A stretch of 64,000 nucleotides of DNA. It comes from RFPI01 sp964398195. Its GTDB lineage: Bacteria > Pseudomonadota > Gammaproteobacteria > Burkholderiales > Methylophilaceae. This document shows, piece after piece, positions 18,331-27,445 of the stretch. The stretch is from positions 11,243-75,242 of the forward strand of contig CAYNLW010000003.1 of assembly GCA_964398195.1 (NCBI GenBank), in the 5' to 3' direction. The translations under genes and the position numbers were made by a program. The number at the start of each line of letters is the position of its first letter. The stretch's first letter is position 1. The notes below the pieces were generated by a model, which was not told the DNA's origin, ran no database searches, and saw nothing but the letters and a program-made list of their open reading frames with translations.

Positions 18331-18378
18331 CTCTAATAAGGTAAATCTCCAATAAAGTAAATCTCTGATAAGGCGAAC
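18331..18378. repeat. Tandem repeat, 3 units of 16 bp, between the two YeeE halves
   Basis: CTCTAATAAGGTAAAT, CTCCAATAAAGTAAAT and CTCTGATAAGGCGAAC follow each other exactly and fill the spacer. The AAGG of the third unit is the likely ribosome binding site of the next gene, 8 nt before its ATG. The first unit begins 2 bp after the upstream stop. Confidence 0.88.
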
Positions 18379-18381
18379 GCG

Positions 18382-18807
18382 ATGTTAATGTTATTGATAG
18401 CACTATTAAGCGGTTTAATCTTTTCCTTTGGGCTGCTGATTTCCGGTATGGCCAATCCGCAAAAGGTACTGGGCTTTTTAGATATCACTGGCGCATGGGA
18501 CCCTAGCTTGATATTAGTCATGGTGGGCGCCATCTTGGTCAGTTTTGCGCCGTTTCAGTGGGCCAATAAACAGGCACGTAGCTTATTAGGCCAACCTATG
18601 CAATTGCCAGAAAAACGCCATATACAACGCGAACTGATCATAGGCAGTGCGTTATTTGGCATAGGTTGGGGCTTGCTAGGGGTATGCCCAGGACCGGCAT
18701 TGGTGTTGCTAGGATTGATGCAAACCGCTGGCTTATGGTTTGTCATTGCCATGCTAATCGGCATGTTAGTGTTTAATCTGTTATGGCAGCGCGGCAAGTC
18801 AAATTAA
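18382..18807 (+). CDS. YeeE/YedE-family membrane protein, second half
   Basis: The 141-aa protein has about four transmembrane helices. SGMANPQKVLGFLDITGAWD is typical of the second YeeE-like (DUF6691) half, and GWGLLGVCPGPALVLLG carries the conserved Cys. With the gene before it, it would build a complete pore as a heterodimer. It converges with hpt, 8 bp away, and no terminator is visible between them. Confidence 0.85.
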   Translation: MLMLLIALLSGLIFSFGLLISGMANPQKVLGFLDITGAWDPSLILVMVGAILVSFAPFQWANKQARSLLGQPMQLPEKRHIQRELIIGSALFGIGWGLLGVCPGPALVLLGLMQTAGLWFVIAMLIGMLVFNLLWQRGKSN

Positions 18808-18815
18808 TGGCGTGG

Positions 18816-19364
18816 CTAATTCATCGCTCGCACTTCGGCTAGATTGCGCCACCAGCCATACACATCCATACCACAGCCAAACACATATTTATCCGGTAAT
18901 TCTAGCCCTATATAGTCAGCCTGCACGGGCTTGCTATTCGCTAAACGCTTTTCGAATAACACCGCAATCTTGACCTGTGCCGCGCCCATTTCTAAACAAC
19001 GTTGTTTAATCGCATGCAATGTGACTCCTTGGTCTAGGATATCGTCCAATATCAATACCACCCTGCCTGCCACGCTTTCAGGCGGCTCGACTTTCCAAAT
19101 CAATTCACTACCACTGGTATGGTTGCCATAGCGGGTCGCTTGTATGTAATCAAATTGCAAAGGAAAGTCTAAATGCGGCAACAGCTGACCAGTAAAATAT
19201 ACCGCACCGCCCATCACCGCCAATAACAAGGGGGTTTGATCAGCCAGATCATGGCGTATCGCTTTTACCATGGTGGCTAACGCCAGTTGCACCTGCTCAG
19301 CCGAATACAGCAGCTGGGAATCCTGCAAAATAGCGTAGGCGTGTTTATTTATGTCCAAAGCCAT
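18816..19364 (-). CDS. hpt: Hypoxanthine-guanine phosphoribosyltransferase
   Basis: This is a purine salvage enzyme. The PRPP-binding loop is VVLILDDILDQGVTL near residue 100, LLAVMGGAVYF forms the flexible-loop side, and the C-terminus has GLELPDKYVFGCGMD. The 182-aa length is usual. It overlaps the preceding sugar transferase by 20 bp and ends the 12-gene run that starts at rmuC. A gene of purine salvage in a polysaccharide operon looks like simple co-transcription. Confidence 0.92.
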   Translation of the reverse strand: MALDINKHAYAILQDSQLLYSAEQVQLALATMVKAIRHDLADQTPLLLAVMGGAVYFTGQLLPHLDFPLQFDYIQATRYGNHTSGSELIWKVEPPESVAGRVVLILDDILDQGVTLHAIKQRCLEMGAAQVKIAVLFEKRLANSKPVQADYIGLELPDKYVFGCGMDVYGWWRNLAEVRAMN

Positions 19365-20589
19365 TCAGCATCACCTTGATGGTTTTGAAAAAGATGAGAA
19401 AATCTATCCAAAACGAAAAATGTTTGATGTAATAAAAATCGTAACTTAGTTTCACCCAAGTCTCATCAGAACTAGCGGTATAACCATGCATCACCTGCGC
19501 CCAACCAGAAATACCGGGGCGCACAATAGAGCGATAAACATAAAACGGCACGCTGTGTTCATATTCAGTATGCAGTTCCACCGCATCTGGACGTGGCCCT
19601 ATCAAGCTCATATCGCCTTTCAACACATTCCATAATTGCGGCAATTCGTCCAAGCGGTACTTGCGTAGCACCTTGCCTATGGCGGTTACTCTGTGATGAT
19701 CATTGGATAATCGTTTAGGCTGGCTTTGGTCATGCGGCCGCATGGTTCTAAATTTATACATGTGAAATCTGCGCCCTGCCAAACCAACCCGCTGTTGCAC
19801 AAAGATGATTTCGCCATCGCCATCCATAGCAACAACGAGTGCGATGGCCAGTAGTATCAATATCAACAATGGCGACATTAGCAAAATAAATATAGACTCG
19901 ATTAGACGTTTAAAGGAAATATAAAACTTAGAAGGCGCTAGTACACCGAAGTTATTTTCCATCAGATGATTAATATCTACCCGCCCTGTCATGGACTCAT
20001 ACAGGTGATTGGCGCTATACACAGGAATACCGCTAATGGCGGATTGTGCGACAAACGCTTCCCAAGCGCTGCTTAGCTTGCCGGTTCTAAAATCCACCAC
20101 CAAACCATCAATCGCCCCAGCGGGCAATTGCGCGGTACGCAACATAGAAAAACGATAACGCTGGCTATTTGAAAATTGCTTCACGATGCCAAAAGGCACC
20201 AATGCTAAACGCAGTTTTCGATTGCTAATGCTGCTCATCAGCAACACACTCAACAACACAAAATTAACAATAAAACCGCCGCTTAATACGCGGATGGAAT
20301 ACGGCAAATGCAGCGCGAAAATCACCATAAAGACCACAAAATACAAGCTGCCTAAAAGATTAAACACCGCCACCCATGTGCTTGCGCTAGGAAAGCGCTG
20401 CAAGCGATTGAATACCATGGTGGCGATTAAAAATACGATTAAATTGGCATAACAGGAATAGCGTATATGTTTTAACAAGAAAGCGAATGTGGGCTCAAAT
20501 GGATAGGGGCTAAGCAAATTGGGGGCGAATATCAGCAACAAGCCCGATAGCAAGAAAAAACCAAGTTTAATAAAAAAACGTTTATTCAT
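19345..20589 (-). CDS. Polyprenyl-phosphate sugar-1-phosphate transferase (initiating glycosyltransferase)
   Basis: Four N-terminal transmembrane helices (about residues 5-120) are followed by a nucleotide-binding-like middle and one more helix near 236-256. The C-terminal bacterial sugar transferase domain has QQRVGLAGRRFHMYKFRTM, RKYRLDELPQLWNVLKGDM and SLIGPRPDAVELH. Such WcaJ/EpsE-like proteins load the first sugar phosphate on undecaprenyl phosphate for O-antigen or exopolysaccharide. The dTDP-rhamnose genes directly upstream fit this. The sugar moved cannot be read from sequence. Confidence 0.9.
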   Translation of the reverse strand: MNKRFFIKLGFFLLSGLLLIFAPNLLSPYPFEPTFAFLLKHIRYSCYANLIVFLIATMVFNRLQRFPSASTWVAVFNLLGSLYFVVFMVIFALHLPYSIRVLSGGFIVNFVLLSVLLMSSISNRKLRLALVPFGIVKQFSNSQRYRFSMLRTAQLPAGAIDGLVVDFRTGKLSSAWEAFVAQSAISGIPVYSANHLYESMTGRVDINHLMENNFGVLAPSKFYISFKRLIESIFILLMSPLLILILLAIALVVAMDGDGEIIFVQQRVGLAGRRFHMYKFRTMRPHDQSQPKRLSNDHHRVTAIGKVLRKYRLDELPQLWNVLKGDMSLIGPRPDAVELHTEYEHSVPFYVYRSIVRPGISGWAQVMHGYTASSDETWVKLSYDFYYIKHFSFWIDFLIFFKTIKVMLNGFGHK

Positions 20590-21135
20590 TTAATCAAATA
20601 AAGGCGCGGATTGTAGCGTGAGTCCAGCGCTATCTTTGGCGGAAAGCACTGGGGCTTGTGATAGATTCCATGCAATATTCAAGTCGGCATCGTCCCATTT
20701 GATGCAGGCTTCGTGCTCAGGATAGTAATAATCGGTGGTTTTATAGAGTAATTCAGCGCTCTGACTAAGCGTTACAAAGCCATGTGCAAAGCCCTCTGGC
20801 ACCCATAATTGGTTTTTATTGTCAGCCGACAGCACTGCCCCTACCCACTGGCCAAAAGTCGCTGATGAGCGGCGCAAATCCACCGCCACATCGAAAATTT
20901 CGCCAGCGACAACACGCACCAGCTTGCCCTGTGGATGCGGTAATTGATAATGCAGACCGCGTAACACATGTTGGGCAGACTTACTGTGATTGTCTTGCAC
21001 AAAATTCACTGGACGACCAACAATATCTTGAAATTTTGCTAGATTAAAACTTTCGAAGAAAAAGCCACGCTGGTCGCCAAACACTTGTGGCTCGAGCAAG
21101 ATTACATCGCTAATTGCAAGCTGAGTCGCCTTCAC
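20590..21135 (-). CDS. rfbC: dTDP-4-dehydrorhamnose 3,5-epimerase
   Basis: RfbC performs the third step of dTDP-L-rhamnose synthesis. The cupin motifs are VFGDQRGFFFESFN, RGLHYQLPHPQGKLVRV with the active-site His, and VPEGFAHGFVTLS. The start is a GTG that overlaps the rfbA stop (TAGTG), showing translational coupling. The 181-aa length is standard. Confidence 0.96.
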   Translation of the reverse strand: MKATQLAISDVILLEPQVFGDQRGFFFESFNLAKFQDIVGRPVNFVQDNHSKSAQHVLRGLHYQLPHPQGKLVRVVAGEIFDVAVDLRRSSATFGQWVGAVLSADNKNQLWVPEGFAHGFVTLSQSAELLYKTTDYYYPEHEACIKWDDADLNIAWNLSQAPVLSAKDSAGLTLQSAPLFD

Positions 21136-22013
21136 TAAAACACCCTATCTTTTAAAATTCTTAATAAATATTGCCCATAGCCATTTTTAGCTAACTTTTG
21201 CGCTAACTGTTCAAATTGCTCAGCGCTAATCCAGCCGTGGCGGAAGGCAATTTCTTCCGGACAACTGACCTTCAAGCCTTGGCGATTTTCTATGGTGGCA
21301 ATAAACGTACTGGCCTCTAGCAAGGAATCATGTGTACCGGTATCTAGCCATGCATAACCGCGCCCCATCACTTCTACATTTAACTGACCTTGCTGCAAAT
21401 AAAGTTGATTTAAATCGGTGATTTCCAGCTCGCCACGTGCAGAAGGCTTTAATGATTTGGCTAACTCCACCACCTGATCATCATAGAAATATAAGCCTGT
21501 TACCGCATAGTTGGATTTTGGTTGGCTAGGTTTTTCAGCTAAAGAAATCACTTTATTTTGTGCATCAAATTCTGCCACGCCATAACGCTCAGGATCTTGT
21601 ACATGATAGGCAAACACCGTAGCGCCTTGCGTACGTTGTGCAGCTTGGCTAAGCAGTTGATTAAAATCATGGCCGTAAAAAATATTGTCGCCTAATACCA
21701 AGGCAGATGGTGCACCGGCGATAAATTGCTCACCGATGAGGAATGCCTGCGCCAAGCCATCTGGGCTAGGCTGCACCGCATAACGAATATTTAAACCCCA
21801 TTGCCCACCATCGCCCAACATCTGCTCGAATCTTGGCGTATCTTGCGGGGTAGAAATAATTAAAATATCGCGTATCCCCGCCAGCATCAAAGTGCTGAGC
21901 GGATAATAAATCATAGGCTTATCGTAGATAGGCAGTAATTGCTTGGAAATGGCCAAGGTGGCGGGATACAGCCTAGTACCCGAACCGCCGGCAAGAATAA
22001 TTCCTTTACGCAT
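21135..22013 (-). CDS. rfbA: Glucose-1-phosphate thymidylyltransferase
   Basis: RfbA makes dTDP-glucose, the first step to dTDP-L-rhamnose. GIILAGGSGTRLYPAT holds the nucleotide, KQLLPIYDKPMIYYPL the sugar phosphate, and VLGDNIFYG the metal-binding Asp. At 292 aa it matches the RmlA short form. It sits 39 bp after rfbD and overlaps rfbC by one base. Confidence 0.97.
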   Translation of the reverse strand: MRKGIILAGGSGTRLYPATLAISKQLLPIYDKPMIYYPLSTLMLAGIRDILIISTPQDTPRFEQMLGDGGQWGLNIRYAVQPSPDGLAQAFLIGEQFIAGAPSALVLGDNIFYGHDFNQLLSQAAQRTQGATVFAYHVQDPERYGVAEFDAQNKVISLAEKPSQPKSNYAVTGLYFYDDQVVELAKSLKPSARGELEITDLNQLYLQQGQLNVEVMGRGYAWLDTGTHDSLLEASTFIATIENRQGLKVSCPEEIAFRHGWISAEQFEQLAQKLAKNGYGQYLLRILKDRVF

Positions 22014-22052
22014 TTTTATCTTGATCCCCCTAATTTTAGCTAGCGTATTTGC

Positions 22053-22976
22053 TTAATGTTGCGCTGCTTGCGCGTCTGCGTCATTGAGTTGTTTCACCAG
22101 CTCTGTTACCACTTTAATCACCTCAGTTTGCCAGTTTGGAATAACGATGCCAAAGGTATCGCTAATTTTTTGTGTAGATAATCTGGAGTTCATCGGACGC
22201 ACTGCTGGTAAGGGGTATTCACTGGTTTTAATCGGTTTAATCTGCTCTGCGCTAATTTTGCTGTGCATGCCTAACTTCTTAGCGGTTTCCACCACTAGCT
22301 TGGCATATTCATACCAACTAGTTTCGCCTTCGCAGACCAAATGATAAGTGCCATATTTGCGGTAAGAGCCTGTCTCAGACAGTTGGCGAATAATTTCAGC
22401 TACCGCATCCGCTAGCAGCGCAGCAGAGGTAGGCGAACCAATTTGGTCAGCCACAATACTTAAGCGCTCGCGTTGCCGGGCTAGCTTAAGCATGGTTTTT
22501 AAGAAGTTTTCACCATGCACGCCAAATACCCAACTGGTGCGTATGATAATGTGCTTAGCCACCATCTTACGCACAGCATCTTCACCCAACCATTTGGTTT
22601 TGCCGTAAACGCTGGCGGGATTAATCGCGTCTTCTTCGCTGTAAGGTTCTTGCTTCTTACCATCGAATACATAATCGGTAGAGAAATGCACCATAGGGAT
22701 ATTCTCGCGCGCCGCATAACGCGCCAAGGTCTTAGGCGCTTGGGCATTGATGTTATGTGCAATGGTAGGCTCGGACTCGGCTAAATCCACTGCGGTATAC
22801 GCAGCCGGATTCACAATTACATCTGGCTTAAGCTTTTGTAGCATCTTCTCGATCGCCGCCGGATTGCGAAAGTCACACTCTTTGACATCTACCCCGACCA
22901 CATCGCCCAAGCCTTTTAGGCTGCGCATTAATTCATGGCCAACTTGTCCGTTTTTTCCGGTCACTAAAATTTTCAT
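22053..22976 (-). CDS. rfbD: dTDP-4-dehydrorhamnose reductase
   Basis: RfbD carries out the last, NAD(P)H-dependent step. The N-terminal GKNGQVGHEL is the dinucleotide-binding loop, NPAAYTAVDLAES is the family signature, and STDYVFDG precedes the catalytic YGKTKWLGE (YxxxK). It overlaps the rfbB stop by 4 bp (ATGA). Length 307 aa. Confidence 0.96.
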   Translation of the reverse strand: MKILVTGKNGQVGHELMRSLKGLGDVVGVDVKECDFRNPAAIEKMLQKLKPDVIVNPAAYTAVDLAESEPTIAHNINAQAPKTLARYAARENIPMVHFSTDYVFDGKKQEPYSEEDAINPASVYGKTKWLGEDAVRKMVAKHIIIRTSWVFGVHGENFLKTMLKLARQRERLSIVADQIGSPTSAALLADAVAEIIRQLSETGSYRKYGTYHLVCEGETSWYEYAKLVVETAKKLGMHSKISAEQIKPIKTSEYPLPAVRPMNSRLSTQKISDTFGIVIPNWQTEVIKVVTELVKQLNDADAQAAQH

Positions 22977-24043
22977 ATTGAGCTTTCTTGTTGGTAGTGA
23001 TGATGTATCCAGTCTTTATAAGCGCCACTCGTTACCTGTTGCACCCAATCGCTATGTTGCAAATACCATAACACTGTTTTTTCTAATCCGGTATCAAAGG
23101 TTTCTTGCGGTGTCCAACCCAACTGTTGTTTGATCTTACTGGCGTCTATGGCATAGCGTTGATCATGCCCCGGTCTGTCTTGCACAAAACTGATTTGGCT
23201 TTGATACGACTGACCATCTGCTCTAGGCTGCAGTTGATCGAGTAACTGACAGATTTTTTTCACTACGCTGATATTGGCCTGTTCATTCCAACCGCCAATA
23301 TTATAAGTTTCGCCTAGTTGGCCTTTTTGCAATACCGTTCTAATCGCAGCGCAATGGTCTAACACATATAGCCAATCGCGAATTTGTTGGCCATCGCCAT
23401 AGACAGGCAAGGGCTTTGCGGACAAGGCGTTGACTATCATAAGGGGAATCAATTTCTCAGGAAAGTGATATGGCCCGTAGTTATTCGAACAATTGGTGGT
23501 TAACACTGGCAGTTGATAAGTGTGATGCCAAGCTCTGACCAAGTGGTCAGAAGCCGCCTTGGAAGCGGAATATGGGCTATTCGGTTGATAGCCATGCGTC
23601 TCGCTAAAAGGCGCTTCCTGTGGGCTTAATGAGCCATATACTTCATCGGTGGAAACATGCAAAAAGCGAAACTGATGTTTTTCTGCCGCAGGCAATGCGC
23701 TCCAATATTCGCGTACACATTCCAGCAAATTAAAAGTCCCGACAATATTGGTATGAATAAAATCAGCAGGGCCATGAATAGACCTATCCACATGGCTCTC
23801 AGCAGCAAAATTAATCACAGCACGCGGCTGATATTGTTTGAGCAAACTGGCAAGCAAAGCCCTATCAGCGATATCGCCACGCACAAAATGATGCCCAGCA
23901 TGAAACTCCAGCTCGGCCAAATTAGCCAAATTGCCAGCATAGGTCAGCTTATCCAAATTCAGCACAGGCTCATCGCTATGCTTAAACCAATCTAATACAA
24001 AATTAGAGCCAATAAATCCTGCGCCACCAGTGACTAAAATCAT
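22973..24043 (-). CDS. rfbB: dTDP-glucose 4,6-dehydratase
   Basis: RfbB performs the second step of dTDP-rhamnose synthesis. It is an extended SDR with VTGGAGFIGSNFV at the N-terminus, FAAESHVDRSI, VSTDEVYGSL, and the catalytic YSASKAASDHLV. Length 356 aa. galE lies 10 bp upstream. Confidence 0.97.
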   Translation of the reverse strand: MILVTGGAGFIGSNFVLDWFKHSDEPVLNLDKLTYAGNLANLAELEFHAGHHFVRGDIADRALLASLLKQYQPRAVINFAAESHVDRSIHGPADFIHTNIVGTFNLLECVREYWSALPAAEKHQFRFLHVSTDEVYGSLSPQEAPFSETHGYQPNSPYSASKAASDHLVRAWHHTYQLPVLTTNCSNNYGPYHFPEKLIPLMIVNALSAKPLPVYGDGQQIRDWLYVLDHCAAIRTVLQKGQLGETYNIGGWNEQANISVVKKICQLLDQLQPRADGQSYQSQISFVQDRPGHDQRYAIDASKIKQQLGWTPQETFDTGLEKTVLWYLQHSDWVQQVTSGAYKDWIHHHYQQESSI

Positions 24044-24053
24044 TGAAAAAATC

Positions 24054-25076
24054 CTATTCGGTGTTTAATGTTTTGCAAATCATTTCCCAGCGCCAAGCAT
24101 CTGTCACCATTTGCGCTAAGTCTAGCTGTGTTTTCCAGCCCATTAGTTGCTCTGCTAGGGTTGGATCAGCATAGCAAATAGCCACATCACCAGCTCTACG
24201 CTGAGTAAATTGATAGGCAACTTTTTGCCCTGTCGCCTGCTCAAAAGCCGCCACTAATTCCAGCACACTATAAGGTCTGCCAGTGCCTAAATTAACGGTT
24301 AGTGAAGTATTATTTTGTTGTATAAATCGCAAACACTGAACGTGTCCGGCGGCTAAATCTTGAATATGTATGTAGTCTCTTAAGCCAGTGCCATCAGGCG
24401 TGTCATAATCATTACCAAATACATTTAAATGACTGAGTTGTCCACTTGCTACTTTGCTAATATATGGCATTAAATTATTTGGAATGCCTTTGGGGTCCTC
24501 GCCAATTAAGCCTGATGGGTGAGCCCCCACAGGGTTAAAGTAGCGTAATATACCCACCCGCCAAGCAGCATCACTCGCTTGAATATCTCGTAATATTTGC
24601 TCCACAAAATACTTGGTACGTCCATAAACATTACTTGGGGACAAAGGCATGTCCTCACGATATTGTCCCGTTGCGCTACCGCCATAAACTGTAGCAGAAG
24701 ACGAAAATAAGATTGTTTTCACACTAAACTTCTGCATCACTTTAAACAACGCAAGACTGCCACAAACATTTTGATGATAATAAATTTCAGGCTTTTGCTC
24801 CGCTTCACCAACCGCTTTTAAACCGGCAAAGTGGAAAACAGCGGAAAAAGTATATTGTTTAAAAATAGTGTTGAGTAAAGCTACATCGCAAATGTCACCC
24901 TCAATAAAGCGTATTGATTTACCGCTAATCTGCTCAATACGTTGAACTACGCTAGCTTTGCTATTTGAGAGATTATCTATCACCACAATCTGATAGCCAG
25001 CTTGCAACAATTGCACCACAGTATGAGAACCAATATAACCTGTCCCACCCGTTACTAGTATGCTTTTAGCACTCAT
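24054..25076 (-). CDS. galE: UDP-glucose 4-epimerase
   Basis: GalE interconverts UDP-glucose and UDP-galactose. It has VTGGTGYIGSHTVVQL, FAGLKAVGEAEQKP, SSSATVYG and the catalytic YGRTKYFVEQIL. At 340 aa it has the usual length. The ATG shares one base with the hslR stop (TAATG). With ugd and rfbBDAC it supplies precursors for a surface polysaccharide. Confidence 0.95.
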   Translation of the reverse strand: MSAKSILVTGGTGYIGSHTVVQLLQAGYQIVVIDNLSNSKASVVQRIEQISGKSIRFIEGDICDVALLNTIFKQYTFSAVFHFAGLKAVGEAEQKPEIYYHQNVCGSLALFKVMQKFSVKTILFSSSATVYGGSATGQYREDMPLSPSNVYGRTKYFVEQILRDIQASDAAWRVGILRYFNPVGAHPSGLIGEDPKGIPNNLMPYISKVASGQLSHLNVFGNDYDTPDGTGLRDYIHIQDLAAGHVQCLRFIQQNNTSLTVNLGTGRPYSVLELVAAFEQATGQKVAYQFTQRRAGDVAICYADPTLAEQLMGWKTQLDLAQMVTDAWRWEMICKTLNTE

Positions 25077-25474
25077 TAAAAATAATCCATTCCAGTAAAT
25101 TTGCGTATATCGCGAATCTGCCGTTTGGTGGGTCTGCCAGCGCCGCGTTCGCGTTTGGCGTGGTCGGCTAAGCGGCTGATTTTGGCTTGTTCGCGTTTTT
25201 CTTGGCTTTGCTGGGTTTCTTGATACAGTTGCTGCGCCTCAGGGGCTGAGCGGCGAATACTAGACAAGGCCATCACCACTACTTCGATATCGACTTCTTT
25301 TCTTTTGATATAAATGGTCGCCCCTATTCTCACCTCTTTAGCCGGCTTAATACGTTGTTGGTCTAGCAGCACTTTACCACCCTCAATGGCATCGCTAGCC
25401 ATGCTGCGAGTTTTAAAAAAACGCGCCGCCCATAACCATTTGTCCAACCTCACTTTAATCGCATGTTCAGACAT
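25076..25474 (-). CDS. hslR: S4-domain RNA-binding protein, Hsp15/HslR type
   Basis: An N-terminal S4 domain (VRLDKWLWAARFFKTRSMA, GGKVLLDQQRIKPAKEVRIG) is followed by a basic tail (SRLADHAKRERGAGRPTKRQ). Hsp15 binds free 50S subunits carrying a nascent chain and helps ribosome rescue. Length 132 aa is usual. It is tightly placed between ugd (5 bp) and galE (1-bp overlap), an unusual home among sugar genes. Confidence 0.9.
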   Translation of the reverse strand: MSEHAIKVRLDKWLWAARFFKTRSMASDAIEGGKVLLDQQRIKPAKEVRIGATIYIKRKEVDIEVVVMALSSIRRSAPEAQQLYQETQQSQEKREQAKISRLADHAKRERGAGRPTKRQIRDIRKFTGMDYF

Positions 25475-25479
25475 GATGC

Positions 25480-26694
25480 TTAATCCTGACCAAATAAATC
25501 GCGGCTATATACTTTATCTGCCACGTCCTGAATATCGGGGTGCATACGATTGGCTAATATCACATCTGCTGCTTGCTTAAATTGCGCTAAATCAGTGATC
25601 ACCGTGCAACCATCGAATTGCTGTTGCGCCAATACTGGCTCATAAATCACCAGCTTAATACCACGCGCTTGTAGGCGCTGCATAATGTCCTGAATACTGG
25701 AGGCACGAAAATTATCTGAACCGGCTTTCATAATCAATCGATAAACCCCCACGGTTTTGGGTTGCTTGGCCATAATCGCATCGGCAATAAAATCTTTGCG
25801 TGTGGCATTCGATTCAACAATCGCTTGAATTAAGTTTTGTGGGATATCGCCAAAATTAGCCTGCAGTTGCTTGGTATCTTTAGGCAAACAATAGCCACCA
25901 TAACCAAACGAAGGATTGTTATAGAAGTCACCTATACGCGGATCTAAGCATACCCCTTGAATAATCTGCTGGGTATCCAAGTCGTGGCTAGCGGCGTAAG
26001 TATCCAACTCGTTAAAGTAGGCCACGCGCATGGCCAAATAAGTATTGGCAAATAATTTAATCGCTTCGGCTTCGGTGCTATCGGTGAGCAATACCGGAAT
26101 ATCTTGTCGCTTAGCGCCTTGTTGCAATGATGCAGCAAACTGCTGTGCTCGAGCTGAACGCTCACCCACCACGATACGCGAGGGATAAAGGTTGTCATAA
26201 AGCGCTTTGCCTTCGCGCAAAAATTCAGGCGAAAAAATAATATTGTCGCTATGCATCTGCGCTTTAAGTTTTTTGGTATAGCCTACAGGCACAGTGGATT
26301 TAATAATCATGGTGGCTTGCGGATTAATCGCCATGACATCTTGCACCACCGCTTCAATCGAGCTGGTATTAAAGTAATTCGTCTCAGGGTCGTAGTCGGT
26401 AGGAGTGGCAATAATGACAAATTCAGCCTGCTGATAGGCTTGCTGCTTATCCATGGTGGCGCACAGATGCAAATCGGGCTGGGCTAAATATTCGCTGATT
26501 TCTTTATCTTCAATGGGGGATAGTCGCTGATTAATTAAATCCACTTTGTGCGCGACGATATCTAGCGCCAGCACTTGATGATGTTGTGCCAATAGCACCG
26601 CCATGGATAGCCCTACATAGCCTGTACCCACCACTGTTATTTTGCTGGGGGGCAATGTGCTTGCGGGCGATTGGTGGGCGGCCGACTGATTCAT
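25480..26694 (-). CDS. ugd: UDP-glucose 6-dehydrogenase
   Basis: Ugd oxidises UDP-glucose to UDP-glucuronate. The N-terminus has ITVVGTGYVGLSMAVLLA for NAD. EFLREGKALYDNLYPSRIVV follows, and the catalytic Cys lies in NPSFGYGGYCLPKDTKQL. It is of the short enterobacterial type. The ATG at 26694 overlaps the moaE stop (ATGA); the upstream in-frame start at 26751 would overlap moaE much more and is rejected. About 404 aa. Confidence 0.94.
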   Translation of the reverse strand: MNQSAAHQSPASTLPPSKITVVGTGYVGLSMAVLLAQHHQVLALDIVAHKVDLINQRLSPIEDKEISEYLAQPDLHLCATMDKQQAYQQAEFVIIATPTDYDPETNYFNTSSIEAVVQDVMAINPQATMIIKSTVPVGYTKKLKAQMHSDNIIFSPEFLREGKALYDNLYPSRIVVGERSARAQQFAASLQQGAKRQDIPVLLTDSTEAEAIKLFANTYLAMRVAYFNELDTYAASHDLDTQQIIQGVCLDPRIGDFYNNPSFGYGGYCLPKDTKQLQANFGDIPQNLIQAIVESNATRKDFIADAIMAKQPKTVGVYRLIMKAGSDNFRASSIQDIMQRLQARGIKLVIYEPVLAQQQFDGCTVITDLAQFKQAADVILANRMHPDIQDVADKVYSRDLFGQD

Positions 26695-27173
26695 TGCGAT
26701 TGTTCCCAATATTGTTTGGCTTGCATATCGCTTGATTTGGCTTCTACCCAATGCTCGCCAACGGCTGTGTATTCTTTTTTCCAGAATGGCGCATCCGATT
26801 TTAGATAATCCATCACCATCTGGCAGCCATCAAACGCTGCTTGACGATGGGCGGCGGCGCTCAGCACTAACACAATTTGCTCACCTGCCGCCAATTCGCC
26901 TACTCGGTGTATCACGCTGACAGCTTGTAACTGATAACGCTGACTGGCTAATTCGGCAATCTTATAGATGCACTTCTCTGCCATCATAGGGTAATGCTCA
27001 AGGTGAATCTTGCTGATCGGCGCGACATCTGTTTGGCTTGATGGCTGGCCGTTATGCGCTCTAACCAAGCCGACAAAACTCACCACTGCGCCTATATTTA
27101 GCCCAAGTTGATAGACCTGTCTTTGCACTTGCGCGAAATCAAAATCTTCGGTTTGGATAGCGATATTGATCAT
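26691..27173 (-). CDS. moaE: Molybdopterin synthase catalytic subunit
   Basis: MoaE inserts sulfur carried by MoaD into precursor Z. GAVVSFVGLVRAHNG, VSVIHRVGELAAGEQIVLV and the lysine-rich SDAPFWKKEY near the C-terminus are typical. The ATG at 27173 lies 1 bp past the moaD stop and gives the usual length of 160 aa. moaA, moaB and moaC are not in the window. Confidence 0.94.
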   Translation of the reverse strand: MINIAIQTEDFDFAQVQRQVYQLGLNIGAVVSFVGLVRAHNGQPSSQTDVAPISKIHLEHYPMMAEKCIYKIAELASQRYQLQAVSVIHRVGELAAGEQIVLVLSAAAHRQAAFDGCQMVMDYLKSDAPFWKKEYTAVGEHWVEAKSSDMQAKQYWEQSQ

Positions 27174-27174
27174 G

Positions 27175-27435
27175 CTAGCCCCCTGTGACAGGCGGAAAAA
27201 ATGCCACTTCATCTTGTGGCTGTATGGTCGCCGTGTCATCGACTAATTGATGGTTAATGGCAGCGCGTATGGATTGCTGACTGGCAAATATCTCGCGCCA
27301 AACATCGCCACGCTGGGCTAAGAATAGCTTAAGCTGGGCAATATTGTGGATTTCATCGGGTAAATCGACCGCCTCGGTAGAGTAATTCAGCTTTTCTTTG
27401 ACGCGGGCGAAATACAGGATTTGTATACTTTTCAA
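27175..27435 (-). CDS. moaD: Molybdopterin synthase sulfur carrier subunit
   Basis: The 86-aa ubiquitin-fold protein ends in Gly-Gly (FFPPVTGG), which becomes the thiocarboxylate. YFARVKEKL and AAINHQLVDD are family features. It sits between rmuC (10 bp) and moaE (1 bp). Confidence 0.93.
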   Translation of the reverse strand: MKSIQILYFARVKEKLNYSTEAVDLPDEIHNIAQLKLFLAQRGDVWREIFASQQSIRAAINHQLVDDTATIQPQDEVAFFPPVTGG

Positions 27436-27445
27436 AACGCGCTCC

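Noticed and set aside
26695..26751. Longer ugd N-terminus
   Set aside because: It would overlap moaE by 57 bp more; the ATGA overlap start gives the normal protein.
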